The notes under the pieces are model-generated. The model searched no databases, had not been told where the DNA came from, and was given only the letters and a program-made list of their open reading frames with translations. This document shows positions 16,755-26,627 of a stretch of 44,859 nucleotides of DNA, piece by piece; the stretch's first letter is position 1; each line of letters begins with the position of its first letter. Where the stretch lies: NCBI GenBank assembly GCA_017857895.1, contig JAFMCG010000005.1, positions 1-44,859 on the forward strand, read 5' to 3'. The stretch comes from Burkholderiaceae bacterium (GTDB lineage Bacteria > Pseudomonadota > Gammaproteobacteria > Burkholderiales > Burkholderiaceae_B). A program made the position numbers and the translations under genes.

Positions 16755-17479
16755 AACCTTTCTTGAGCAGTCATATAGCGCCATTGACCCACGCCAAGCT
16801 CAGCTAACCTGACTTGGCCGATCCGAACCCGCTTTAAGCCAACGACCGTCAGGCCCACCATTTCACACATGCGTCGAATCTGTCGTTTTTTACCTTCCCG
16901 CAGAACAAAACTCAATTGGTCTTCGTTTTGCCAGTCAACCTTGGCCGGCTTAAGCGCTTGGCCATCAAGCGATAAACCATGTCGCAGTTGCTGCAAACCT
17001 GCGTTTGAAAGCCGTCCCTGAACGCGAACCAAGTACTCTTTGTCGATTGCGCTGTCTTGACCAATCAACTGACGCGCCACTCGACCGTCTTGAGTCAACA
17101 CCAAAAGGCCTGTCGAATCGATATCAAGCCGACCCGCAACGGCTAGGCCGCGCAGATCGCTTGATCGAAACTTCCGGCCAGACCGATCAAAACGCGACTG
17201 TGTGTCAGCTTTAACCAAGGCCACAGCGGGTAAATAGCCCATTTCGGCTTGCGCAGAGACAATACCGATCGGCTTGTGTATCAAGATGGTCACCGATGAC
17301 TGTTGCTGGCGCTGAGCCTGACGGTTCAAGACGATTTTTTGATGCGGCAACGCCTTGTCACCAACGCCCACTGGCAAACCGTCAACCGTGACTTGGCCAG
17401 CCGCCAAAAAGGCGTCCGCCTCCCGACGAGAGCAGAGCCCTTGTTCGGCCATTATTTTTGAGATGCGCACTTTTTCCAT
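16751..17479 (-). CDS. rRNA pseudouridine synthase, RsuA/RluB/RluE/RluF family
   Basis: 242 aa enzyme that isomerises a uridine in rRNA. An N-terminal S4 RNA-binding domain (ISKIMAEQGLCSRREAD) is followed by the catalytic domain with AGRLDIDSTGLL, whose Asp119 is the nucleophile, and by the conserved GKKRQIRRMCE basic motif. The S4 region and short length are closest to the RluF type (U2604 of 23S rRNA), but RluB or RsuA cannot be excluded, so no symbol is given. It is divergent from ubiC and convergent with rlmJ, a second 23S rRNA modification gene. Confidence 0.88.
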   Translation of the reverse strand: MEKVRISKIMAEQGLCSRREADAFLAAGQVTVDGLPVGVGDKALPHQKIVLNRQAQRQQQSSVTILIHKPIGIVSAQAEMGYLPAVALVKADTQSRFDRSGRKFRSSDLRGLAVAGRLDIDSTGLLVLTQDGRVARQLIGQDSAIDKEYLVRVQGRLSNAGLQQLRHGLSLDGQALKPAKVDWQNEDQLSFVLREGKKRQIRRMCEMVGLTVVGLKRVRIGQVRLAELGVGQWRYMTAQERF

Positions 17480-17501
17480 AAGCTTGCGATAATAGCGTCT
17501 T

Positions 17502-18086
17502 ATGACGTATTCAACACCATACTTAAGCGCATTGGCTTGGCGGCAGCAACCCCATGCGCGGCTAACGACAACTCAAAAACAATGGCTTACCAAAAAGGGA
17601 CCGCTGACTGACGGCTTGCGATCACTAGGCAACCTGACGTTGGCTGTACTTGTGGAGCGATCACAAAAGCCCATGATTGACGAGGCCGTGTGCTTAAAGC
17701 TGCTGCCAAACAAGGCCGCTTGGATTCGTGAGGTGGTGATTTCCATTGATGGCATACCTTGTGTTGTTGCCCGCAGTGTGACCGACAAACAATCGTCGAC
17801 CGGTGTGTGGCGCGGCATCCGTCAATTGGGCGCCCGACCGCTCGCTGACATGCTCTATGACGATGCCCGGGTTCGTCGCGGCCGCTTTGGTTTTACCAAA
17901 ATTCGTCGAACGCAAGGACTTGCGCAAGCGCTGTCACATTGGAACAACACCAGTTTTTGCCGCCCGCACCGGCCAATCCTCTTAGCCAGGCGTTCACTTT
18001 TTATTTGTCAAGTCAAGATGCTTTTGGTGTCAGAATGCTTTCTGCCTGCATTTTGGCAAATGCTAGAAAAGAGAAATCAACCATGA
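17502..18086 (+). CDS. ubiC: Chorismate pyruvate-lyase
   Basis: Removes pyruvate from chorismate to give 4-hydroxybenzoate, the ring precursor of ubiquinone; cytoplasmic, 194 aa. Family landmarks are WIREVVI with the catalytic Arg76, RQLGARPLADMLY in the middle, and the C-terminal signature LARRSLF...LLVSECFLP with Glu178. The usual partner ubiA is not next to it. Its last four bases overlap the start of the MFS transporter gene (ATGA), so the two are coupled. Confidence 0.9.
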   Translation: MTYSTPYLSALAWRQQPHARLTTTQKQWLTKKGPLTDGLRSLGNLTLAVLVERSQKPMIDEAVCLKLLPNKAAWIREVVISIDGIPCVVARSVTDKQSSTGVWRGIRQLGARPLADMLYDDARVRRGRFGFTKIRRTQGLAQALSHWNNTSFCRPHRPILLARRSLFICQVKMLLVSECFLPAFWQMLEKRNQP

Positions 18087-19300
18087 TCACAGACGCTCAC
18101 CACCGAGCCCAATATAACGCTCGAGTGTTAACCACCGCTCAAGCCCTAGGCGGTGCCAGCCCAGCCATTATCGTTTCACTGGGTGGCTTGGTGGGTCTTC
18201 AACTGGCGAGCAATCCAGCCTTTGCTACCCTACCGATCAGCATCTTTAATTTGGGACTGGCCATCGGCACCCTGCCCGCTGCTTGGCTGATGAAACGCTT
18301 TGGTCGCCGGGCGGGCTACTTATTTGGCGCCACGCTTGGCGCTGCGGGCGGCATGGTTGCCGCCGTTGGCATCTACCAACAGATGTTCGTCTTGTTTTGT
18401 ATCGGGACCATGATCGCGGGCTTCTATGCCTCATACGTGCAAAGCTATCGCTTCGCCGTGGCTGACGGCGCACCCGATGAAATGAAACCGCGGCTCATTT
18501 CATTGGTCATGTTTGGTGGTCTTTTTGGCGCCATTATTGGCCCGCAAACCGTGATTTGGACCCGTGACTTAATCCCACTAGCGCCCTTTGCAGGTGCCTT
18601 TATCTCACAGGGAATACTGGCATTGCTGGTGCTGCCTGTTGTTTGGTGTTTGCGCAGCACCAAGACGAATCTTGTCGGCTCACCACCAGCGACGGCCAGC
18701 GATGCACCAGTGCGATCGTTAAAAGAGATTGCTGCACAACCGAAATTCATTGTGGCAGTAACCGCAGGTGTCGTTTCTTACGCCTTGATGAGCTTTGTCA
18801 TGACTGCAGCACCAGTGGCCATGGTCGGATGTGGTCATACCGTTGGAGAAGCCGCGCTCGGTATTCAATGGCATGTATTGGCCATGTTTGGCCCCAGTTT
18901 TTTTACTGGTCGACTCATCCAACGCTTCGGCGTCACGACGGTCACGGTAACGGGTTTGTTGCTTTTGGCAGCAGCCGGAGCGGTTGGACTCTCAGGGCTT
19001 GGTTTAAGCCACTTTTGGCTGGCCCTGGTGCTCCTGGGGGTTGGCTGGAATTTCGGCTTCATTGGTGCCACGACAATGATCACAGCCTGCCATCGACCAC
19101 AAGAAAAAACGCGCGTTCAAGCCATGAACGATTTCTTGGTTTTCGGCTCGGTAGCGATTTCTTCATTCGCCTCGGGCAAACTCCTGTCTGTGGCCGGCTG
19201 GGAGATCATCAACTGGATTATCTTTCCATGCGTACTGCTGGTTTTTGCACTCATGTTTTGGCAACACCGCCACGACGCACAAACACCGTCAGTGGCTTAA
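18083..19300 (+). CDS. MFS transporter
   Basis: 405 aa major facilitator with about 12 hydrophobic helices. The loop 2-3 motif is MKRFGRRAGYLFG, and the two halves are separated by a polar loop (about residues 195-220, TKTNLVGSPPATAS). The start at 18083 is chosen because it forms an ATGA overlap with the ubiC stop and an AAGAGAAA stretch precedes it. The substrate is unknown; efflux of a small organic compound is the usual role of such single-gene MFS proteins. Its stop overlaps that of the convergent ggt gene by four bases. Confidence 0.87.
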   Translation: MITDAHHRAQYNARVLTTAQALGGASPAIIVSLGGLVGLQLASNPAFATLPISIFNLGLAIGTLPAAWLMKRFGRRAGYLFGATLGAAGGMVAAVGIYQQMFVLFCIGTMIAGFYASYVQSYRFAVADGAPDEMKPRLISLVMFGGLFGAIIGPQTVIWTRDLIPLAPFAGAFISQGILALLVLPVVWCLRSTKTNLVGSPPATASDAPVRSLKEIAAQPKFIVAVTAGVVSYALMSFVMTAAPVAMVGCGHTVGEAALGIQWHVLAMFGPSFFTGRLIQRFGVTTVTVTGLLLLAAAGAVGLSGLGLSHFWLALVLLGVGWNFGFIGATTMITACHRPQEKTRVQAMNDFLVFGSVAISSFASGKLLSVAGWEIINWIIFPCVLLVFALMFWQHRHDAQTPSVA

Positions 19301-20922
19301 AACCCGACAGCCTGTCCGTCGCGACGGCTGTCGCTCGCTGCCACATAGCCATCCTCTAAATCTTCAGACAGGCGCCAAATAAACTGACCAGAGCCGAAAT
19401 CCATGTAAGGGTCTTCGATGGACTTTAAAACGTGGCCTTTGGCGGCCAGCCCTTTCACCACTTCAGGATCCATGGTTGACTCGACATCGAGCGTGAAGTC
19501 ACGGTTTAACTTCCATCGCGGCGCGCAACATGCCGCTTGTGGTTGTTGGTCGTAAGCGAGCATGCGAACCAATGTTTGCATGTGTCCTTGGGGCTGAATA
19601 TCACCACCCATCACACCGAAGCTCATCACGGGTGCACCTTGACGACTCAAGAATCCAGGAATGATGGTGTGAAACGGTCTCTTATGCCCACCCACCACAT
19701 TGGGTGAGGCTTCATCCATTGAAAAACCACAACCCCTGTTTTGTAGACTAATGCCCGTATTGGGCACAACCACGCCTGAACCAAAGCCCATGTAATTGGA
19801 CTGAATAAACGAAATCATCATGCCGCTTTCGTCAGCTGCTGATAAATAAATGGTGCCACCTGCATCAGGCACACCAGCACCAAAATGCGTGGCACGTTCG
19901 GGATCAATGAGTTTCGCACGAGCCGCCAGATACTCTGGCGCCAGCATCTGCTCAGGCGTCACTGACATGGCTCTTGGGTCGCTCACGTAACGATACAAAT
20001 CGGCAAATGCCAGTTTCATGGCTTCGATTTGTAAGTGTTGTGATTGCACGCTATCGAGCGGCAAGGCGCTCAAGTCAAATTGCTCCAAAATGCCCACCGC
20101 AATCAAGGCTGCAATGCCTTGGCCATTGGGTGGCAGTTCATGTAAGGTGAAGCCTTGAAAGTCTTTGGTCAGCGGCTCTACCCACTGAGGGGCATAGGCA
20201 GCGAAATCTTCTAGCGTGTGAGCCCCACCGTGAGCTTGAAGGTGTTGAACCATGCGCTTGGCCATCTCACCGTCATACATGGTTTGCCCATTGGTTTGAC
20301 CAATGAGCCGGAATGTTTCAGCTGCCGCCGGTAAGGCAAACCGTTCACCCACGCGCGGCGCACGACCATTGGGCATGAAAGCCTCGGCGTAACCGGGTTG
20401 ATTAGCAATTTCAGGAACGGCGGCTGCCCATTTGTGTGCGACCACCGGTGGGACGGCATAACCACGTTGAGCGATAGCCGCTGCGGGTGCCATCAACTCA
20501 GAGAAAGGCAAACGACCAAACTTTTCGTGCAAGGCCGCCCAGCCAGCCACAACCCCAGGCACCGTAATCGCATCCACGCCGCGCTTGGGGGCATTGGCGT
20601 GACCTTGTGCGTTTCGACCGTATTTGTTGGCAAAGTACGCGGGGTTCCAAGCCATGGGGGCATGGCCAGAGGCATTTAAGCCATGAGCCTTACCTTCGTG
20701 CCAAACAATCGCAAAAGCATCACCACCCAAGCCACATGACACGGGCTCAGTCATCGTAATGACAGCGGCGGCGGCAATCGCCGCATCAACAGCGCTGCCG
20801 CCTTTGTAAAGCATTTGCAGGCCCGATTGGGCTGCCAACGGATGGGAGGTTGAAACGATATTGCGTGCAAAAACCGGAATGCGCACGCTTGGGTAGGGGT
20901 TTATCCAGTCAAAAGATTTCAT
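19297..20922 (-). CDS. ggt: Gamma-glutamyltransferase/glutathione hydrolase-like Ntn hydrolase
   Basis: 541 aa autoprocessing Ntn hydrolase. The large-subunit start has the family hallmarks STSHPLAAQSG, GGSAVDAAIAA and EPVSCGLGGDAF; the cleavage/nucleophile Thr lies in DAGGTIYLS, and the small subunit carries SNYMGFGSG and GISLQNR. There is no signal peptide, unlike E. coli periplasmic Ggt, so the enzyme is probably cytoplasmic, as in the YwrD-like branch. It could act on glutathione or another gamma-glutamyl or acyl compound; cephalosporin acylase-type relatives exist. It lies downstream of glnB on the same strand with a 53-base gap and might be co-transcribed. Confidence 0.87.
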   Translation of the reverse strand: MKSFDWINPYPSVRIPVFARNIVSTSHPLAAQSGLQMLYKGGSAVDAAIAAAAVITMTEPVSCGLGGDAFAIVWHEGKAHGLNASGHAPMAWNPAYFANKYGRNAQGHANAPKRGVDAITVPGVVAGWAALHEKFGRLPFSELMAPAAAIAQRGYAVPPVVAHKWAAAVPEIANQPGYAEAFMPNGRAPRVGERFALPAAAETFRLIGQTNGQTMYDGEMAKRMVQHLQAHGGAHTLEDFAAYAPQWVEPLTKDFQGFTLHELPPNGQGIAALIAVGILEQFDLSALPLDSVQSQHLQIEAMKLAFADLYRYVSDPRAMSVTPEQMLAPEYLAARAKLIDPERATHFGAGVPDAGGTIYLSAADESGMMISFIQSNYMGFGSGVVVPNTGISLQNRGCGFSMDEASPNVVGGHKRPFHTIIPGFLSRQGAPVMSFGVMGGDIQPQGHMQTLVRMLAYDQQPQAACCAPRWKLNRDFTLDVESTMDPEVVKGLAAKGHVLKSIEDPYMDFGSGQFIWRLSEDLEDGYVAASDSRRDGQAVGF

Positions 20923-20975
20923 TGCAGTCCAAAGGCTTTTTTATATTGTTTATTTTTTTGTCGACACAACCCACA

Positions 20976-21338
<363 letters not shown>

Positions 21339-21352
21339 CTAGCAAGTTAGTG

Positions 21353-23014
21353 CTAATCGGAAAGAGACTCACGAAACGCGTTGGACAAAGGATAGCGCCA
21401 ATCACGCCCAAATGCCCTGACCGTGACTTTTGGACCCGGTGGCGATTGACGGCGCTTGTACTCATTGATTCGCAACAATCGCACCACTTGATGAACCGCA
21501 GCCTCGTCAAGACCCGATTGGATCAAGGACTTAAGGGGTAAATTGTGGTCCACATAACCCGCAATGATGGCATCAATGACCTCGTAACTGGGCAATGAGT
21601 CTTGGTCGGTTTGGTCGTCACGCAGCTCAGCGCTGGGCGCGCGGGTGATGATGCGCTCAGGAATCACCAAAGACTGTTGGTTGCGCCACTTAGCCAAGCG
21701 ATAGACCAATGTTTTTGGCACATCTTTGAGTACAGCAAAACCGCCAGCCATATCACCGTATAGCGTGCAGTAACCAGTGGTTAGCTCCGATTTATTACCC
21801 GTGGTCAGTACCAAAGAGCCCAGCTTATTCGACAGCGCCATTAATAGGGTGCCACGAGTACGCGACTGAAGGTTTTCCTCTGTGGTGTCTGGAGAGCGCC
21901 CCTTAAAAGCGCCTGCAAGCGCCTGCTCAAGGGCATTGGTAACATCGCCAATGGGTATCACTTGATAATTAACATTCAGTGTTTCAACCATGGCCTGCGC
22001 ATCTGTTTGCGAAATATCAGCCGTGTAGCGCGATGGCATCATAACGGCACTCACCGCCTCTGGGCCCAAGGCATCAACAGCCACCGCCAACACCACGGCT
22101 GAATCAATGCCGCCAGACAGGCCCAGCACCACCGCTTTGAAGCCGTTTTTAAGCACGTAATCTCTCACACCAGTGGTAAGGGCGCCCCAAACCAACGACA
22201 GGTGCTCTTGTTCGGCCTCTTCCTCCATGCTGGTGACCGGCGTCCATGGGCCGTCCCCTAGCGCCAATGCGCCACTGCTTTGCACCAACACATGACTAAG
22301 TGCTGGCTTGAATGCAGGCGCATGGCCTATGCAATGCCCCTGGCGATCGAGGGCAAACGACATGCCTTCAAACACCAGTTCATCTTGCGCACCACAAAGA
22401 TTGACGTAAAGTAAACTTAGGCCGGTCCGATCAACACAACGACGCATCATTTCGAGTCGATGCGTAAACTTGCCCATGTGAAACGGCGAGGCATTCAAAA
22501 CCAACAGGCACTGTGCCCCAGCCTCACTAGCAGCAGTTGGTGCGTGCCTAAGCCAAGCATCCTCACAAATGTTGAGACCAAATCGCACGCCAGCGTGCTC
22601 AAAAGTGCAGGCTTGGTCACCTGGACTGAAATAACGTTGCTCATCGAAAACGCCATAGTTCGGCAATTCGCGTTTGAAATATCGCGCCATGACTTTCCCG
22701 CCCAGCAACACACTAGCGGCGTTGTAGAGCTTGGCGTCTTGGACGTAAACATGCCCAACGACCACGGCTAAGTTAGGCAAATCAGCCAAGCGGGCACACA
22801 ACTCAACCAATGCCAGTCGGTCTTGCTCAACGAAGGCCGGCCTCAGTAACAAGTCCTCGCAAGGGTAGCCCGTTAGAGAAAGCTCAGGCGTCAATAAAAC
22901 ATCAGCACCGCTAGCGGCCGCTTGACGCGCCATTTGCTCAATTTGAGCGGCGTTACCTGAAAAATCACCGACCGAGGCATTGATCTGCGCGAGCGCAACG
23001 TTTGCAGCTGACAT
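21353..23014 (-). CDS. nadE: Glutamine-dependent NAD+ synthetase
   Basis: 553 aa two-domain enzyme that converts nicotinic acid adenine dinucleotide to NAD+ with glutamine as ammonia donor. The N-terminal nitrilase-like glutaminase domain has the Glu44-Lys114-Cys150 triad (TPELSLTG, YFKREL, NICEDAW). The C-terminal synthetase domain carries the ATP-binding SGGIDSAV motif and STRYT-type loops (MPSRYTADIS). ATG at 23014 is preferred because AAGGTG lies just before it; a GTG at 23026 would add four residues. Linkage to the nitrogen sensor glnB is a common betaproteobacterial arrangement. Confidence 0.95.
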   Translation of the reverse strand: MSAANVALAQINASVGDFSGNAAQIEQMARQAAASGADVLLTPELSLTGYPCEDLLLRPAFVEQDRLALVELCARLADLPNLAVVVGHVYVQDAKLYNAASVLLGGKVMARYFKRELPNYGVFDEQRYFSPGDQACTFEHAGVRFGLNICEDAWLRHAPTAASEAGAQCLLVLNASPFHMGKFTHRLEMMRRCVDRTGLSLLYVNLCGAQDELVFEGMSFALDRQGHCIGHAPAFKPALSHVLVQSSGALALGDGPWTPVTSMEEEAEQEHLSLVWGALTTGVRDYVLKNGFKAVVLGLSGGIDSAVVLAVAVDALGPEAVSAVMMPSRYTADISQTDAQAMVETLNVNYQVIPIGDVTNALEQALAGAFKGRSPDTTEENLQSRTRGTLLMALSNKLGSLVLTTGNKSELTTGYCTLYGDMAGGFAVLKDVPKTLVYRLAKWRNQQSLVIPERIITRAPSAELRDDQTDQDSLPSYEVIDAIIAGYVDHNLPLKSLIQSGLDEAAVHQVVRLLRINEYKRRQSPPGPKVTVRAFGRDWRYPLSNAFRESLSD

Positions 23015-23082
23015 AGGCACCTTCACCTTCGGATTGAAATTGAGGTTTGATTATGGCATGACTAGGCACTTAGCGATGGCCT

Positions 23083-23088
23083 TATAAT
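23083..23088 (+). promoter_or_regulatory. -10-like TATAAT box before argH
   Basis: A perfect TATAAT lies 9 bases before the argH ATG. A transcript from it would start about two bases before the start codon. No good -35 hexamer is found at the right distance. It may be real (giving a nearly leaderless mRNA) or chance. Confidence 0.35.
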
Positions 23089-23097
23089 CTGGGCATC

Positions 23098-24522
23098 ATG
23101 ACAAACAACGCCCCTACCCCAGAAGACCAATTCGCCAATAAGGCGCAAGCATGGTCTGCCCGATTCTCTGAACCCGTATCCGACTTGGTCAAACGCTACA
23201 CCGCTTCAGTGGGGTTTGATCAAAGGTTGGCCTTTCACGACATTGCAGGCTCTTTGGCTCATGCCGAAATGCTGGCCCATGTTGGGGTTATCAGCCAAGA
23301 CGATTTAGGCAAAATTCAATCTGGCTTAAGTCAAGTCCGAACCGACATTGAAAACGGTCAGTTCACTTGGTTACTCGATTTAGAGGATGTTCATCTGAAC
23401 ATCGAAAAACGCTTGGTTGAGTTAATCGGCGATGCCGGCAAGCGCTTGCACACTGGGCGATCAAGAAATGATCAAGTGGCAACCGATATTCGTTTGTGGG
23501 TTCGTGAGCAAATCGACTTGATCTTGATGCAATTGAATGCACTTCAGCGCGTACTCGCCGAGCAAGCCATCAAACACGCCGACACGATCATGCCAGGCTT
23601 TACCCACTTGCAGGTGGCCCAACCCGTCACTTTTGGGCATCACCTCATGGCCTACGCTGAAATGTTTGCGCGCGACCATGAACGCTTGGTGGATTGCCGC
23701 CGTCGCGTGAACCGATTGCCACTTGGCGCAGCCGCTTTGGCTGGCACGAGCTTTCCAATCGATCGCGAGCGCGTGGCAAAAACACTTGGCTTTGAGTCGG
23801 TTTGCCAAAACTCGCTTGATGCTGTTTCTGACAGAGATTTTGCGATCGAATTTTGCGCCGCCAGCGCCTTGATCATGACGCATATTTCCAGACTATCGGA
23901 AGAACTCGTGCTGTGGATGAGCCCACGAGTCGGATTCATCACCTTGGCCGATCGGTTTTGCACCGGCAGCTCCATCATGCCGCAGAAGAAGAACCCCGAT
24001 GTGCCCGAGCTTGCTCGCGGTAAAACCGGGCGTGTCAATGGCCACTTGGTGGCGCTACTGACGCTCATGAAGGGTCAGCCCTTGGCTTACAACAAGGATA
24101 ACCAAGAGGACAAAGAGGGATTGTTCGACACAGCAGACACCGTTCGCAACACTCTCACCATCTTTGTTGACATGATGCAAGGTGTGACGGTTCATGCGCA
24201 AGCCATGCGCAAGGCAGCCCTACAGGGCTTTGCAACGGCTACTGATTTGGCTGATTACTTGGTCAAGAAAGGGGTCCCCTTTCGCGATGCTCACGAGGTT
24301 GTGGCGCACGCTGTACTGAGTTGTGAACAAAAGGGTTGTGACATTGCCGACTTGCCACTAGATGCCCTTCAAGCCTTCCATCACCTCATCGAAGCGGACG
24401 TTCACGCTTGCTTAACGCTTGAAGGCTCAGTAAACGCCAGATCCCACATTGGTGGTACCGCGCCCGATCAAGTCAGAGCAGCAGCCCAACGCAAGATAGA
24501 TTTACTCAAAGACCGCGATTGA
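23098..24522 (+). CDS. argH: Argininosuccinate lyase
   Basis: Last step of arginine synthesis, splitting argininosuccinate into arginine and fumarate; 474 aa, cytoplasmic homotetramer. N-terminal [13 protein letters not shown] and [12 protein letters not shown], the [14 protein letters not shown] segment, and the fumarase/aspartase signature [12 protein letters not shown] are all present. It closely resembles Bordetella-type ArgH by eye. It is divergent from nadE and has only a weak ribosome binding site (GGG at 23091-23093). The last 21 bases overlap the 3' end of the convergent rlmD gene. Confidence 0.95.
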   Translation: MTNNAPTPEDQFANKAQAWSARFSEPVSDLVKRYTASVGFDQRLAFHDIAGSLAHAEMLAHVGVISQDDLGKIQSGLSQVRTDIENGQFTWLLDLEDVHLNIEKRLVELIGDAGKRLHTGRSRNDQVATDIRLWVREQIDLILMQLNALQRVLAEQAIKHADTIMPGFTHLQVAQPVTFGHHLMAYAEMFARDHERLVDCRRRVNRLPLGAAALAGTSFPIDRERVAKTLGFESVCQNSLDAVSDRDFAIEFCAASALIMTHISRLSEELVLWMSPRVGFITLADRFCTGSSIMPQKKNPDVPELARGKTGRVNGHLVALLTLMKGQPLAYNKDNQEDKEGLFDTADTVRNTLTIFVDMMQGVTVHAQAMRKAALQGFATATDLADYLVKKGVPFRDAHEVVAHAVLSCEQKGCDIADLPLDALQAFHHLIEADVHACLTLEGSVNARSHIGGTAPDQVRAAAQRKIDLLKDRD

Positions 24523-25842
24523 TTCCACGTGGCCGGTGTGTGGGAACATGTTCACCACGCCGGCCTGCTTAAGGCGATAACCACCCTGCTGCTCTAAGAC
24601 ACCCGCATCACGCGCCAAAGTCGCTGGGTTACAAGAGACGTAGACAATCCGTTTGGGCCGCTGTTGGCCCTCAAGTTGACTCAATACCTCACAAACGGCC
24701 AGTGCACCTTCTCTTGGGGGATCGATCAACACACGATCAATTCGGCCACCCAAGGCGGACATCAGCACGGCGTAACTTTCGATGGTGAAAGTAAACAAGT
24801 CACTGGTTTGAAAAGCCACATTACTGACGCCGTTGTGACTTGCCGCAGCATGCGCACGGTCAACCAACGCTTGACTGCCCTCGACACCAAGAACCTGCTG
24901 CGAACCTCGTGCCAACGGCAACGTGAAATTGCCCAAACCACAAAAAAGATCCAACACGTGATCCGCTTCTGTGGCGCCAAGCAATGACAGCGCTCGTGAT
25001 ACCAGGATTTGATTAATTTGATGATTAACCTGCGTGAAATCCGTTGGACGAAAAGGCATGCTAATGCCAAAGGCAGGCAAAGCATAAGTCAGGGGCACGG
25101 CGCCCTCCTCGTCGAGCAAGCACACCGTGTCAGGCCCTTTAGACTGCAACCACCACTGCACGCCGTGTGATTGCGCAAAGGCCCGCAAAACCGTTTTGTC
25201 GGGTTCGGTCAAAGGATCCAAGTGACGCAAAACCAAGGCGATCACAGCATCGCCGACAGCCAACTCAATTTGTGGAAACCGTGTCGGCGAACTCATGCGT
25301 CCAATCATCTCGCGCAGTGGGACCAGCAGATCACTGACCGCACGGGGCAACACCTCACAGGACATCATGTCGGCCACGAAACTGCTGCGACGCTCGTGAA
25401 ACCCAACCAGAATGCCACCCTTTTGTGGCACCAAACGAACAGTCAATCGAGCGCGATAGCGATAACCCCAGCTCGGTCCGTGTATGGGTGCGAGCACTTG
25501 CTCAGGTTTAATACCCGCCAAATGACCAAACGCATCCTCTAACAGGCGTTGCTTAACCGCGACCTGGGCATCTGAAGCCAAGTGCTGCATGAGGCAACCA
25601 CCGCAGACACCAAAGTATTGACAGCGTGGTGCCACGCGCATCCATGAATCGCGCTCAACAGATACCACTTTCGCAGTGTCATAAGACGTTTTCGATTTTA
25701 AAATCTGGGCTGTCACTGACTCATGTGGCAGCGCGCCCTCAACAAACACGACCTTGCCGTCAAGGCGACCCACGCCACGTGCTTCGTGGTCAAGGGAATC
25801 AATGGTCAGTTCGATGGTTGGTTTTACACGTTTGACTTTCAG
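24502..25842 (-). CDS. rlmD: 23S rRNA (uracil1939-C5)-methyltransferase RlmD, probable CTG start
   Basis: RumA/TrmA-family enzyme that methylates U1939 of 23S rRNA. It has an N-terminal TRAM domain ([20 protein letters not shown]), 4Fe-4S ligand cysteines in [10 protein letters not shown] plus a fourth in MSCEVL, the SAM site [16 protein letters not shown], and the catalytic Cys in [10 protein letters not shown]. The first canonical start in frame, GTG at 25773, would cut the TRAM domain in two. Upstream, the frame continues to 25866 with no ATG, GTG or TTG. A CTG at 25840-25842 overlaps the stop of the preceding gene as CTGA, with GGGG about six bases before it; starting there gives 446 aa, close to the 433 aa of E. 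coli RlmD. Gene identity is firm, the start is inferred. Confidence 0.85.
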   Translation of the reverse strand: MKVKRVKPTIELTIDSLDHEARGVGRLDGKVVFVEGALPHESVTAQILKSKTSYDTAKVVSVERDSWMRVAPRCQYFGVCGGCLMQHLASDAQVAVKQRLLEDAFGHLAGIKPEQVLAPIHGPSWGYRYRARLTVRLVPQKGGILVGFHERRSSFVADMMSCEVLPRAVSDLLVPLREMIGRMSSPTRFPQIELAVGDAVIALVLRHLDPLTEPDKTVLRAFAQSHGVQWWLQSKGPDTVCLLDEEGAVPLTYALPAFGISMPFRPTDFTQVNHQINQILVSRALSLLGATEADHVLDLFCGLGNFTLPLARGSQQVLGVEGSQALVDRAHAAASHNGVSNVAFQTSDLFTFTIESYAVLMSALGGRIDRVLIDPPREGALAVCEVLSQLEGQQRPKRIVYVSCNPATLARDAGVLEQQGGYRLKQAGVVNMFPHTGHVESIAVFE

Positions 25843-26615
25843 ACAGAACCCCAGGCTTCTAAATACTCATACCAATGCTCAGCATCAAGGCTCTCAAGAT
25901 GCGCTCGAACCAACGCTATTTCGTGATCGTAAGCGGCCTGCGTGAGCAGGCCGCGGATCAGCTGAAAGCGACAATACACCAACCACGTGTTGACAACGTC
26001 TGTTTCGCAATAAGCCCTAACTTCGTCAGTGTGACCTTGCTGCCAAGCTTGCCAGACTTTGCTGCCGTCCATGCCAAGCTTGCCAGGAAAGCCACACATC
26101 TTGGCCAGATCATCCAAAGGGGCATTGGCGCGGCCACCGTAGTTGGCTAAGACATCCATCAAGTCTGTGTGGCGCGTGTGATATCGGCTTAAATAGTTGT
26201 TAAATTTAAAATCGCGATCATCATTGCCGTTATCCCAATAACGCGAGGCAACCACCCCGTGGACAAGGCTGCGGTAATGTAAAACGGGCAGATCAAACCC
26301 TGATCCATTCCAGCTGACAATCGTCGGCGAGTAATGATCGATTGTTTTAAAAAACCCTTGGATAAGATTGCGCTCTGGATCATCAGCTTGACCGATACAT
26401 TTCACTCGAAAACCATTGTCATCGCGAAACGCGCAACCAATCACAGCAATTTTGTGTAAATGATGTGGCAAGAAGGTGTTGCCGGTTTTGGCGTGACGCT
26501 CAGCCAGTGCCCTTTCAACCACTTCAAGGTCACTTAAGTCACCCCAGTCGTTGGTCTGACGCAAACCAACAACATCAGGAATCGTTTCAAGATCAAAAAC
26601 CAATATCGGCGTCAT
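25839..26615 (-). CDS. Predicted 3'-5' exonuclease, DEDD superfamily (PolB-exo-like)
   Basis: 258 aa protein resembling the 3'-5' exonuclease domain of family B DNA polymerases standing alone. Exo I is FDLETIPD (Asp8, Glu10), exo II is SWNGSGFDLP, and exo III is AYCETDVVNT with the last Asp; these supply the metal-binding acidic residues. It probably degrades single-stranded nucleic acid, but its real substrate is unknown. It sits 12 bases after nlpD and overlaps rlmD by four bases, so it belongs to the surE-pcm-nlpD unit, in the place where rpoS stands in many other proteobacteria. Confidence 0.85.
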   Translation of the reverse strand: MTPILVFDLETIPDVVGLRQTNDWGDLSDLEVVERALAERHAKTGNTFLPHHLHKIAVIGCAFRDDNGFRVKCIGQADDPERNLIQGFFKTIDHYSPTIVSWNGSGFDLPVLHYRSLVHGVVASRYWDNGNDDRDFKFNNYLSRYHTRHTDLMDVLANYGGRANAPLDDLAKMCGFPGKLGMDGSKVWQAWQQGHTDEVRAYCETDVVNTWLVYCRFQLIRGLLTQAAYDHEIALVRAHLESLDAEHWYEYLEAWGSV

Positions 26616-26627
26616 GCTGTCGTCCGA

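Noticed and set aside
17939-18082. Longer N-terminus for the MFS transporter from 17939
   Set aside because: It would overlap ubiC by almost 150 bases; ATG 18083 gives the usual ATGA junction and a normal first helix.
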